Shown: positions 12,870 to 23,590 of the stretch, piece by piece
Numbering within the stretch: the stretch's first letter is position 1
Layout of the letters: each line of letters starts with the position of its first letter
Origin: Oxytricha trifallax
Taxonomy: Eukaryota > Ciliophora > Spirotrichea > Sporadotrichida > Oxytrichidae
Length of the DNA: 64,000 nucleotides
Assembly (NCBI GenBank): GCA_000711775.1
Contig: ARYC01000513.1
Span: 1-64,000 of the forward strand
Reading direction: 5' to 3'
Made by a program: the position numbers and the translations under genes
The notes under the pieces: generated by a model
Seen by the model: the letters and a program-made list of their open reading frames with translations, nothing else
Databases searched by the model: none
What the model was told of the DNA's origin: nothing

Positions 12870-14072
12870 TAACTATACCTTCCTCACTTTCTATACTTTG
12901 TCCTCTGCCTTATCCATAGCTTCAGTATTATCTGAATAAATTGATTCTAGGTCTATCTCGCCATCTTTAATCAATATGTTAAAGATGTACTAGGCGAGAA
13001 TAGGCAAGGCTCTCCTTCCTGAATGGAAACTTCTTATTAATGTTTATTATGCTCTTATTAAATTCGGAGCACATTATTCTAGTCTAAAATGGCTTCTTCT
13101 CAATAGCGGTTAATCCGTTTAAGGGATCTAAGTTGGATATCGCTAGACCTTGACTCCTTTATATCGGATTTTGCATTGAAGTCCTTGAGTGTTTACATAA
13201 AACTATCGTCCTCGAAGAAAAACTTTTATTTTCTAGATCATGTATTGATGGAATAGAGCGTTCAGGTTGACTTAGACTATGATTACAAGGTGTGGTTTGA
13301 TTTGCGTCTTGGAGCCCTTAACGCATTATTAGGAGTTTACGATCTTTAATTCTTCACATCTGAAAATGTTCTGCACAAATTTCTTGATAGTGCTTTTCCC
13401 TGTATTTGATTCCCCAAAAAACCATATCACGTTGACCTTGTCGTGTGAAGAGCACTCGGTACAGCTTGTCCACAGCATCAAAGAACTTGCATTCATGCAG
13501 ATCTTAATATGTGAGCATTGGGAAATTGGGATCCCTAACTTGTGTCTCTTAAAGATAATTCATAAAATGTTGCAACTTGGTTGGTTGGAATTTACTTGCC
13601 CTCTCTAGACCCCTTTCGAAATTATGAGCTTCGTTAAGCACACTACTTTTCTTATTATTTGATCTTTTCTGTCTGACATGTGCTGATACATTAAATCAAT
13701 GTCTCAAACGCTAGTGGCAGACTCGATAAATGTCAACCATCTCAACGCATAGGTTGCTACCTGAAGAATCCCTAGTCGACTTCTGTCTGTATTCTTATAT
13801 TTTGGTAGTTGATTTTGTGTATTCTAAAAAGCCGTGAAAATTTTGAGAATCTCTAGCAATAATCTCAAGCTACCCTAGATCTGCGAGCAGTTATCTCAAT
13901 TACATCTTTCCCATGATTATGGCCTCTATGTGCAGAGAGTTCATCGCCTGTCCTCTATTATTTTGGTCTTTGGTGAAGAATCCTTTTAAAAGGCTTACCC
14001 TATCTTTTTTTGGAGATGGATTTTTAGCAAATTTAGAGACTTAATTTATATTGATTTATCATCAAATGGCAT
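12870..14072 (-). pseudogene. Rep-like protein (HUH-type nuclease plus P-loop helicase), broken
   Basis: Read right to left with TAA/TAG as Gln, one frame is open from about 14040 to 13440 apart from a single TGA at 13696-13698. Visible blocks: FFTKDQNN (13980-13957; position and look of Rep motif I), NFHGFLEY (13842-13819; Rep motif II, first His of the HUH pair read as Asn), a Tyr in DIYRVC (about 13734-13717; possible motif III), and after about 95 residues DAVDKLYRVLF. The frame then shifts and continues as VIWFFGESNTGKST (13430-13389), a clear Walker A of the type in Rep/superfamily-3 helicases. Beyond this, FFFEDD in a further frame near 13220 may be Walker B. A plausible ATG is at 14072 in another frame. 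At least two shifts plus one TGA make it inactive. Family call by motif only; the nuclease part is less certain than the P-loop. Confidence 0.6.
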
Positions 14073-14305
14073 AGTTTATTTGTTGATTATTTAATGCGGT
14101 TGAGAATCGAATAGAACCTCAACCTGTAGTCTATGTTGTCGATATGGAATAAAAAAAAGTCTCTCTAGATAGTACTCGGGAATTTCTTTGTCTGTTGGCT
14201 TTTCAATAGATTTGTATTATCAATTACTTTTGAATGCCTTAAGTTTTTAGATTGGTTAAAAGATTTGAATATTAATTGTACCGCGTACTTTGAGTCATAT
14301 TTATT

Positions 14306-14635
14306 ATTTCAGCGTAACTTATTTATAATATTAATTAAAAAAATACTTTCCTTTTTGCACAATTTATTTCATATAATAATGTACATTGAATATTTATTAA
14401 TATTAAAAAATAGTTTTAATAGTTTAATTAAATATTCCATGATCAAATTTTACATAACCCTGGCCAATTACCGTAAATTTTTAAATTAATGTGGCAGTTT
14501 AATAATCACACACTATTTTAATATTTTTAAAAATAATTATAATTAAAAGCTGCGCTAATACATGACTGTTGCACATACTGTTAAATTGATCTAAATATTT
14601 TTATTTCAAATTTTACAAATCAATTATATTTTAAT
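14306..14635 (-). repeat. Right terminal inverted repeat of the Rep-like element
   Basis: Inverted partner of 12493-12825. It ends ...CAATTATATTTTAAT at 14635; the inner edge is CAGCGTAACTTATTTATAAT. Confidence 0.9.
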
Positions 14636-15109
14636 AGAAATAAAATTAAATAATGTGTAGCCATGAATTAAGTTAACTTTATGAAATAAGGAAGTTAATA
14701 TTTAAAAATTTAAGTTCGGTTTATTATTCTTTAAATGAATCATGAATCTCTCAAAAAATATATAGTTAAGGCCGATAATGTTATAAAGCTTAATATAAAT
14801 ATATATAAATTATACTAATAAGATATGATAAAATGAACTAATATCCACAATTATCATTGCAATAAAAATGATTAACTAAAATATTTTATTGATATTTTCT
14901 GAATTATAAATTTATGACTAGAATATCCATGGAAGTAAGTATTTATATTTCAAGTACTTATTAGGGCCAAAAGTAAGAATGATTTGGATTTGCTTATTTT
15001 CGCTTTAATTGGACCATAATATTTAAACATTTTATCAAAAAATAATAATGATGTGATTATACTTTTAGTTATGTAGATGTTTGAATATTAAATTTTACAA
15101 TTCACTATT

Positions 15110-17090
15110 TCAAAAAGAATATATATTTCCATTTGAATTTCTACCTTGTTCTACTCTCTCTCTTCTTAGATTGCAATCCCCTTTATTTGTTTTTATTTTT
15201 CTTATAACTTTTTTTTTCTTTTCACATGTAGAAGAAACCTCTTAGATAACTTCCGTTTCTAAGCACTGTTCTAGATCACTAATTGCTTCCTTACATTCTG
15301 CTTTATAGTCATTTTTTTCCACCCACATTGTTGATTTTTGATTCCTATTCTTTCATTTTATCTGTCTTCCAAAATAATTCATGATAAAATTTTGAATTCG
15401 ATTATCCAAATCTTTTAGTGATAATTCTCTTTTCTTCTTCTATATACGCTTACCTACATTGTTTTCTAATGTCTGTTATCGTTCTCTCTTTATCTGAAGG
15501 CCACAAGTTGTCTTCCTAATATTGATAAAATAGAACATATATATAATTATGAAGTAGATATATTTAGAATAACTGCCTTCAAAAATATAATGCTAAATAT
15601 ATTATACTAAAGTAAAAATGTAATAAATAAAAGGCTTATTGCAATGAAAGAAAAAAATCTAGCACTTTGATTTTGATTAGAAATTATTTATTTTATTTTA
15701 ATTCAATTTCCTAAATTTGTTGTAATTGAGTGCAGTGTTATCATGATGTTTTGAGTTGTTAAGGTTTATAGGAATATTTTAAGAATGAGACTTTATTCAG
15801 TAGTCGAAAGAGTACCGAAGTATAATTATAATCTCTAAATTTTATGTTGAATGTTAAAATTATTAGAATGATATATGAACTGTCATATTAGTAGATTTAA
15901 TTAATAAAAGTCATAGTTAATTCTTACTTATGTTTTTTTTTTATTAAAATGATTAATAAATCAAAGTGATTTTTTTAAAATATTGATCTTCCACAGACCA
16001 TCTTAATTTTAATAAATAATTTTGTAATTTAATCACGTTAAATAATTAATTTCATTAATTCTTAAATTTCAAAAATTTATTATCGATATTTTATTTTTAT
16101 TTTACTTGTATCAATATATTATCAGTTTGTTATAATAAGCTTGTTTCCCAGCTAACTTTTTCCACGTTGAGAATGATCGATCTTATTAGTTTTCATTTTT
16201 TAGCGAGTTACCACTCCTTTCGTAATAGATTATATCATACCCTCTTTTTTCATTCTCTTTCATAATTCTTTTAAATGAAAGTTATAATATCCAATTACTA
16301 TGATTCTCTGTTTTTTGCATTTCTATTTGAGTTATTTTATCATGAATATCAATCTGTTTTATAAATTTTTAGTTTCCTCATTCAGGTAAGGTGATATGTA
16401 AGTTCTTATTATGAGCAGTGGGAATTGTACCACATTTAAAATCGCCAAAGTAAAAATTAACTTCACATTTTTATTATTTTCATTTTCTACCATCCATTTT
16501 TTAGAACTAGGACTCATTCATTATATGGCAACTGAGAATGCGGTTAATTCTTATTGCTGATTCATATTGATCTTTTAAGTCTAATTTACACTATGCCAAT
16601 GTAATCAAATCTTTTGCCTTCAACTTCTTTTATTATCAAATTTTCTTCAATTTAAAGTTTAATTTAAGCAATTTATAGGTAAATGTGTGAATTAAATCGT
16701 CTTAGTAATTAATAATCTCTTATATTTGAAAATTTAATCATTCATTTTTAATCTTAGTTAAACTGTATATCCCTTATTTTCTCACCTTCCTTCAGCTTCC
16801 CTCACAAGTTGTTAAAATTTAAGCTGTCGGCTTTTGTCAATCTTGACCGAAAATTGGTTAATATTCTCAGTTATTTATTGTAAGCAAATATTTAGGTTTA
16901 GAAATATTGAATTTTACGAATTCCAATATAAAAGTTGCTATAATTTTTTACTGTCTGTTGAGAATTCCATATCTCGTCTTTTCCTATATCAACTGTGAAT
17001 ACTAGTAGTCTTCATCTTCCATTGGTTTTCAACTTTTCTGGCTCCATATTTCTCCGCCTTTAAGTTTCCAATTAATATTTTAGTTATTTA
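15110..17090 (-). mobile_element. LINE D, endonuclease half and N-terminal region (minus strand)
   Basis: Decayed EEP endonuclease. The core block is changed to VIGYYNFHLKEL (about 16315-16275) where sister LINE A has VMGDFNCH. The N-terminal region at about 16870-16790 (NINQFSVKIDKSRQ...) resembles the equivalent part of LINE B at 35.8 kb. Many TGA codons and frame changes. The interval 14640-15110 between it and the Rep-like element is AT-rich and empty. Confidence 0.65.
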
Positions 17091-17099
17091 TTTTTAATT

Positions 17100-19390
17100 T
17101 ACATAATTTATATTATTAAAAGATACCCAATATTATCAGTCCTTTAAACTAGTTAATCTACTTTGAGAAATGATTATAATTAATTGTCATTTTTATTGTC
17201 AAAATATGATATACTCGAATGTCTAATTAAGATTTTTAATTTCAATATCTCCATCCTTTTGCTTATTTCTTTGTCATATTTAACAATTTATGGGATTATA
17301 ATAAAAAATCTTTATTCATATAAAAATCTACAGACTTAATGTTTGTTTATGCATATCGCCTTTTGTAGCTAATCTTTTTTGTAGATTCTATTTTTCCGTA
17401 AGCAATTTGGCCAATATCTTTTCTACTCTTACAATTTGTCTATTGAATTAATCGAATGGTCTATCTTTTTAAGCAAGAATAATCTTATCTACACCGATGT
17501 ACCTTATAATAATTAATTTATATTCTTGATTTTAATTTTTAATTACCTAGGAATTTTCTAGTGTAATTTATAGCATTAATAGTAGATAAAAAGAAAAATA
17601 TTAGATTATAAAAATATAATTATTTTTAATACGAATACTTTCCTAACAATATTGAAGAGAACAACTCAAATAGCTTAGCTATTCTTATATTCACAACAAC
17701 ACATTTCTCCATTACTAAATATTTTCATGCTTCTCCTAATCCTTTTGTTCCTTTGGAAAGTCTTAGCTAAAGTTAGCCACTGCCCTTACAAGGTAAGTGC
17801 TCTATTAAATAATTAATTTAGATTTATATCCAGGAACTTTATTTTTATATGAGTTAAATTAGTCCACTATTTTAGCCTTTGAAAGTATTCATATTAACAT
17901 TACTCATTTTATTATTGTGATCTACTTATTTATCATAAATTTAACTGGTATGATTTCTTCTATGATTAGAATATCATATATTTAGTTTATTATTAATCAA
18001 CTTACTTATTTTTTAATTTATGAATGAGATATTAAGTGTATTACCCAAAGTCTGGAGCACTTAAGTTTTAATAAACATAATATTTATTTTAACTATTATT
18101 TAGAACTGTTTCTTGCTTTTATGATTAAATTATGATTCTTATTCTGTCATCAGAGCATCTGTCCATTTAATTTGGTGCTCTCATAAATATAATGAAATGT
18201 TTAGGAGTATATTATATTATAAAAGCCAATTATTATCGATAGCTTTATTAAATTTATATTATATTAATAAATACAGCTTATTCAATCTTTATTTAATCTA
18301 AAATGAGAAGAAAAAATATACTATTATATTATATACCAGAATTTACAATTAATTATTACAATGAATATTAAAAGAATAAATTAAAAGATGCTTTAATGAC
18401 AATAATGACTAAATAGAAATATGGCATCCACCTAAGCAATGGAAAAGCACTTAAAATATCACTACCCTTGTATTTACATGCAGACACAAAAATAATATTC
18501 TAGAGACTCATAGAACGAACAAAAAAAGTAATATGGTTCAAGAAGAGAAATTATACCTAAAAACTAGAATGACTGACTTTGTATTTTCTTTCGAAATCTT
18601 GATAAATCTCCTTAGATTAAAAAATAAAATGGTTTTAAATAACATCACATATTAATTATCCGAGTGGCCAGATAACTGAATTTTTTCACTGAGATTTATT
18701 TACTTGAGAGGGAGCATTAGCTTCTTGAATAAGGTAAAGAATTAAATACCCCAGTTTATATCTAGGTTAAATAAGATATTTAATAATCTAGGACTACTCC
18801 CTTATATTTAAATATCAGAAATTCACACAATTTCAAGAAATCATGTTAAATAATAAGAATTGATAAACATAATTTCACATGTTTTTGGAGCATTTTTCTA
18901 TTACATCAGTTGGAGACATGTAATGATTCTAAATAAAAATAAAGACTATAATTAAATAATTTAATAATGACATTTAAATTATTGATAAATATATATGAAA
19001 GAAAGAAAATTTAAGAAATATAAATGAATCAGTTAAAAATATTATTCTTAACTGTTTCTAAATACGAATGGCATTTATCTTAATTTGATTTAGATTTAAT
19101 TGTTTAAAATTATTTAAATAGTTATATATAAATATATATTAAGAAGTCGAATGATCTAGTGCTCAAGCAGAATTTTTAATGATATATTTATAAATAAATT
19201 AGAAATATATATTATTCCAATATTAGATTTGAGTATTAATTTTTATTCAGAAATTGATTTACTTAATATTAAATATGGGGTAAGTTATCTTTAATATTAT
19301 GAATTATAAACATCCCTATGTTCATCTTTATTATCCTTGAATTATTTATAAAATTTTGAAATTTATCTTATTTCATAAACTTCTACAACT
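17100..19390. other. AT-rich DNA with no supported gene
   Basis: Mostly AT-rich spacer. Two short stretches are slightly protein-like. An ATG at 17727 starts a hydrophobic, signal-peptide-like run (MLLLILLFLWKVLA) of 22 codons that ends at a GTAAGT (17793), with a CAG acceptor at 17833. A plus-strand stretch at about 18410-18570 reads KYGIHLSNGKALKISL. Neither continues into a convincing protein, so I do not call genes. The first could be an isolated macronuclear-destined segment. Confidence 0.3.
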
Positions 19391-19394
19391 TCAT

Positions 19395-20310
19395 CAACAA
19401 CTTCATCGTCAACTTCCTCTTTAAATATAAACCCCAAAAGTTTGATAAAATTAGAAGAGAAAAAACCTTACTGCCACTATTTTGGCAATACTATAGATAT
19501 TGCTAGAGATTAAAATTCTAAATCAAATCTGTGTTAGGAATATTTTAAATACATAGAACCTTAATGGACAAAATATTCTGAATAATACCAAGCCAAATGT
19601 TTAATTGGTTGAGCGGTTACCGTGACCTTTTAAGTGGGCCAAAGACTCAATAAGAAAAGTAATTGTATTGTCTCACAACTGCTACCAATTCTCATAAATG
19701 AAGGCATCTTGAACCTCTTAAAGCACTAGCAAGGTTTAATGACAAGTCATTTTGCTGGTTTTAGTTGCATTGAGGACGACACTCATCATTCCAATATATT
19801 GTATTACTACATTGCATTCGTTTCAAGACAAATTTGCATAAAACCATATTTTGATTGAAAAGAGGCTTAAGGGAAATGGAATTACGGTGCTATTAAAATT
19901 GAACATCGAGCTTTTAGGACATCAAACATTCAATCGTCTGCATTAGCAGTGGTCGGAATAAAGCTTATATAAGAACCCTCTCAACACTTCATTCAGTTCA
20001 TCTAAAAACAGAATGTAAGAGAAAGAAGGAATTGTAAATACAGAAGTTAGGAACAAGACGGGAAATCGATTCAACTATTCACTATATTATCGAGGGGCTT
20101 TCAAGGGAACACAGTAAAAGATGAATATATTAGGAAGAAGCCATACTTTTATATCAATTTAGTAATAATTGATAATCATACAGCTTAATCAACTATATTG
20201 ATATAGCAATCTAGAAAACCTGTGTAGCCATTAAGGAGTGTGTACCATTAAATTATCTCTCCAGGTCATTATTTTCGAACTAAGAAAAACAGTCGATGAC
20301 TCATGATTGA
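19395..20310 (+). pseudogene. Unrecognised coding-like remnant
   Basis: About 900 bp with clearly higher GC than its surroundings and long plus-strand stretches free of TGA. About 19437-19600 reads KKPYCHYFGNTIDIARDQ... and continues CQEYFKYIEPQWTKY. About 19835-20300, in another frame, reads GKWNYGAIKIEHRAFRTS... through KKPYFYINLVIID to SPGHYFRTKKNS. Frame changes and a TGA after CLIG interrupt it. The spaced Cys/His near the start and the total length could suit a small DDE transposase of ISXO2/Merlin type, but I see no secure catalytic motif. It may equally be a fragment of a host gene. Function not assigned. Confidence 0.4.
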
Positions 20311-20825
20311 CATAATTACATTTAACACTATTCTTTTTTAACATATATATTACTTTTTTACCACAAAAATTTAAAAGAAACAGTTTGATAAAAATAAAAT
20401 AATAGGGCAATAATTTAAATAATAATTATAATGTATAAATAGAACTGTTTCTCCTCTTAAGCTTTTTTGATTATTATTTGACCGTTATATTTAATTATCT
20501 ATTTTTAAATTACCAAAAGTCACCACTTGACATCAAAATATTCATATTTTAAAAAATAAATTGAATTAGATTAGAGATACTATATTTTTGTTGAAAATTA
20601 AAGCAATATATTTATAAATTAAATTTTTAAAAAATAATATAGAAAATTTAATAAAAAGGCAAAAAGGCATGAACTAGAAGGAAAGCGAAGACAAAGACAA
20701 CCTCAGATAAGAAAATTACTAAAATACATAGAGAAAAAAAGAAATTATAGGACATTCAAAGTATTTTTTTTAAACTTTAAAACTTCAATTTCAACAAATC
20801 ATACCAAAAACCCAAAGATCCAAGT

Positions 20826-20827
<2 letters not shown>

Positions 20828-20882
<55 letters not shown>
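20828..20882. repeat. (TA)n microsatellite
   Basis: About 27 uninterrupted TA units directly before the endonuclease half of LINE E. The interval 20310-20828 is otherwise AT-rich and without a gene. Confidence 0.98.
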
Positions 20883-20884
<2 letters not shown>

Positions 20885-20887
<3 letters not shown>

Positions 20888-21900
20888 AAATCTTGGGAAA
20901 CTACAAAGATGTTGGAATCAATGGCCGCCTACTTTTCTCTTATCAGCCTGAAAGAGAAGTAGAAAGTTGTGCAAGCAGGAATAAATGGTTTGCTTAAAAT
21001 CAAAGGATCAAATTGAGGACTTAGTCAATAAACAGCAAAATACAGTTATCGAGACAAATGATTGAATCTAGCATCTGTATCTAAAATGAGTGAGGACTGA
21101 AACCTAAATTAAATTAGGCTAGATGATGAGAGAATTAGAATGAAAAAAACCCTACTTAATTTGACTCTTGGAAACGAGACTTTAGATAATTATTTGAGAA
21201 AACAACAATAGACACACTTAACAAGAAATGGTTGGGTACTTACACTTAATAGTGGAAAAAACTAAATGAAAACGGTAACTCTTAGACAATTCTTGGAGAG
21301 GGACATTATCAACTTGTAAGGATTTCAATTGCATATAATAACAGTTTACATACCACCATTTTGGAACAAAATCATCAAAGAACATAAGAATAGGTTGCTT
21401 TTTATGATTAGATCGATTAAAAAAATCCAAGAGTCAAAAGGTCATAATAATAATTGACGATTTCACTATTATCTCAAAGATTTGAGTGAGAGTGAGAGAT
21501 TTAACAAGCAAGGAATGATTTAATCAATACTAGAATAAGTAAACACTCTCACCATTGTAAACAATATGTACAAACTAATTTCATGTACAAAAACTATATT
21601 ATGGGCACCAGACCAATTGAGATTAACATATCAAAAATGTATTACGGTAAAATTGAAGATAATATTCTAGCAAAATAATATAATGCTGACTGAAAGAGAA
21701 AGTACTATAAGAATTACAGAAGGAAAGAAACAATGTTGAAAACAATCATAGAGGAGGGGAGAATAGTAAAAGAAGATGAATTAGAACTACCAATAATAAA
21801 AACACTTCGAAGACAAGTTAGATAGAGACAGAACAATCGTGTTATTCATAAAATATAAAAGGATAGGAAACGATTTAAATTAAATTCAAAATAACTGGCT
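20885..21900 (+). mobile_element. LINE E, endonuclease half (plus strand)
   Basis: Decayed EEP endonuclease read left to right. About 21310-21420 reads LQGFQLHIITVYIPPFWNK... and about 21445-21475 reads IIIDDFTIIS, at the position of the GDFN-H block. About 21500-21660 reads FNKQGMIQSILEQVNTLTIV and then WAPDQLRLTY, typical of the C-terminal part of LINE endonucleases. TGA codons and shifts are present. The 21900-22380 stretch between this and the RT half is AT-rich and empty. Confidence 0.68.
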
Positions 21901-22379
21901 TGAATTATATAAATAAAAAACAGATTCAATTTAAGTAAAAATAATTTTAGTAATCATTGCTGCTATTGAATTAATTTACTTTTTAATGTTACATTTAGCA
22001 TCTTTCAATATAGTTAAATTTTAGCAGACAATCTTTTTCATTCATGAAGTAGTCTATAAATTATTTATATGATACATTAAATAATAACTTTGAGCAAATA
22101 TATAATCTTAGCAAAATTGAATAAAAATTTAAAAATTATCAACTAATTCACAAATTTCATCAATTAAATAATTTGAATGATAAAGAAAAACAAATTAAAA
22201 TTAGAAAAGTACTCTTTATCTTTGAAAATTGATATAAAAATTAATAAAAAATAGTTTTACTTACTTACTTTACTTTGAAAGCCCTAGAAGATAAAATTTT
22301 TCTACATCATTTAAATAATTATGATTATGTAAGTACTTTCAGATTAAATTAAACATTATCTTAATCTTAAGTTTTAGAA

Positions 22380-23590
22380 GTTTATTGTCGATAATTAATC
22401 CCACTTTGGGAATTGTAATAAGAGCTCTCTGTTTAGAACAACATATTCCAAGACACCAAGCAACAGTGGAATGAAGCTTTAAGAGATATGGAACACTACT
22501 CAAAAAGAAATGACTTGAAAGGGTTTTTCTATTTGATTAGAAGATTGGCTAAAAATTCAAAAATATTTATCTTAGCCAATCACAGGTTTTAGTATTAAAA
22601 GGAAAGAGTTTAACTAGTATAGTAGATCTTCTAGAGAGTAGTTTAATACTAAAATGATCTGTTTAAGGACAAAAAAGTGAAAATAATGCCAATACTTAAA
22701 TCAAGGGACTCAACATTCGAGAATGAAGAAAGCGGGTAAGAATTCTAAAACAAAGATAATGTTGAGAAGGGCACAAGAGAAAAAGATATTGAGTGTGTTG
22801 TATTCGACGTAAAAATGCTTAAAAGGGGAGATTCGTTACCCACGATAGTATGTAAGAATATACCGGAATGGCTGAACTTTCAAAGAATACCCTAATTTAT
22901 TAAAGGAGGGAGACTGAAGCTATTAAGTAAGAACCAAGGCAAATGAATTAAGCCATAAACGGGTAATAGAATAGCAAGGCTTATTAAATAGCTATACTAA
23001 AACAAAAAACATAATAAAACCTCGTTAGTCAATTAAGAATGAAGATTAAGATTAAGAACAATTAAGTTATAATTGGTTGAAATAAAATAATAATTAGGCT
23101 AAGAACTGATCAGTTGATTTTATAGAGACAATTATTCGAGCCAATGGTCTAAATAATTAGATAAAACTTTAAAAGTTTCTGCCATTAATACTTAATTTAA
23201 TATTATTAATCCAAACCCAAGATTTAATTCTTATTTGACTTCTGGGATTTTATTAATAGGAAGAAATCAATGCCTTATAGGAGTTGCATAAAGAATCAGG
23301 TTATTCCTTATGCTGTTTAACATATTCCTCCAAGACTCAATATTCTCATAACAAGAGCTCACTTACCTAATCAAGCAATAAAAATATTTAGCCTTCGTAG
23401 ATGGAATTCTTATCATATTGAAAAGTTAAGAACAACTAGAAAGAATATTGCTTAAATAGAGAATTAAATCGAGGAATTTAAAAAACAAATTTGTAAATGA
23501 TAAAAAAATCTAACTAACTGCAACTAATTTGGCAAGTATATTGATCAAATTATGTTTAAAGCATGTTACGAAGCAGTGTTTGTTTTATTA
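22380..23590 (+). mobile_element. LINE E, reverse-transcriptase core (plus strand)
   Basis: Linker and RT core of LINE E. Around 23262-23420 the sequence reads IGVAQRIRLFLMLFNIFLQD (motif B region, QG-SRL-P-LFNI type) and then AFVDGILII, a mutated FADD box. A diverged family-2 MITE (23015-23253) sits just before motif B. The coding stretch stops at about 23.59 kb at a roughly 2-kb insertion and resumes at 25.69 kb. Confidence 0.7.
23015..23253. mobile_element. MITE family 2, diverged copy inside LINE E
   Basis: About 240 bp with inverted ends (AAAACCTCGTTAGTCAATTA... / ...TTGACTTCTGGGATTTT). It matches the better preserved copy at 63398-63662 across both ends and the interior block GACAATTATTCGAGCCAATG. 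No coding capacity. Confidence 0.72.

Larger units (their letters stand above)
12493..14635. mobile_element. Rep-like transposable element with ~330-bp terminal inverted repeats
   Basis: A 2143-bp unit bounded by long, closely matching inverted repeats (12493-12825 and 14306-14635) around one minus-strand gene that resembles a rolling-circle Rep. The interior has clearly higher GC than the flanks. It lies in AT-rich DNA between the RT and EN halves of LINE D. I could not fix a target duplication with confidence. The combination of long TIRs with a Rep-type protein, and no DDE transposase, is not a standard transposon layout. It could be an integrated virus-like or plasmid-like replicon or a TIR transposon that uses Rep. 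Confidence 0.7.

Noticed and set aside
13366-13608. An 80-codon plus-strand ORF inside the Rep-like element
   Set aside because: It is the antisense shadow of the minus-strand Rep-like gene, which has the recognisable Walker A motif.
17727-17833. Secreted-protein exon with signal peptide and 41-nt intron
   Set aside because: Only 22 codons and no convincing continuation; AT-rich DNA often gives Leu/Phe runs. Mentioned in the feature list but not called as a gene.
19395-20310. Calling this a Merlin/ISXO2 transposase
   Set aside because: A Cys/His cluster and suitable length are suggestive, but I cannot point to a DDE triad in order; left as unrecognised.
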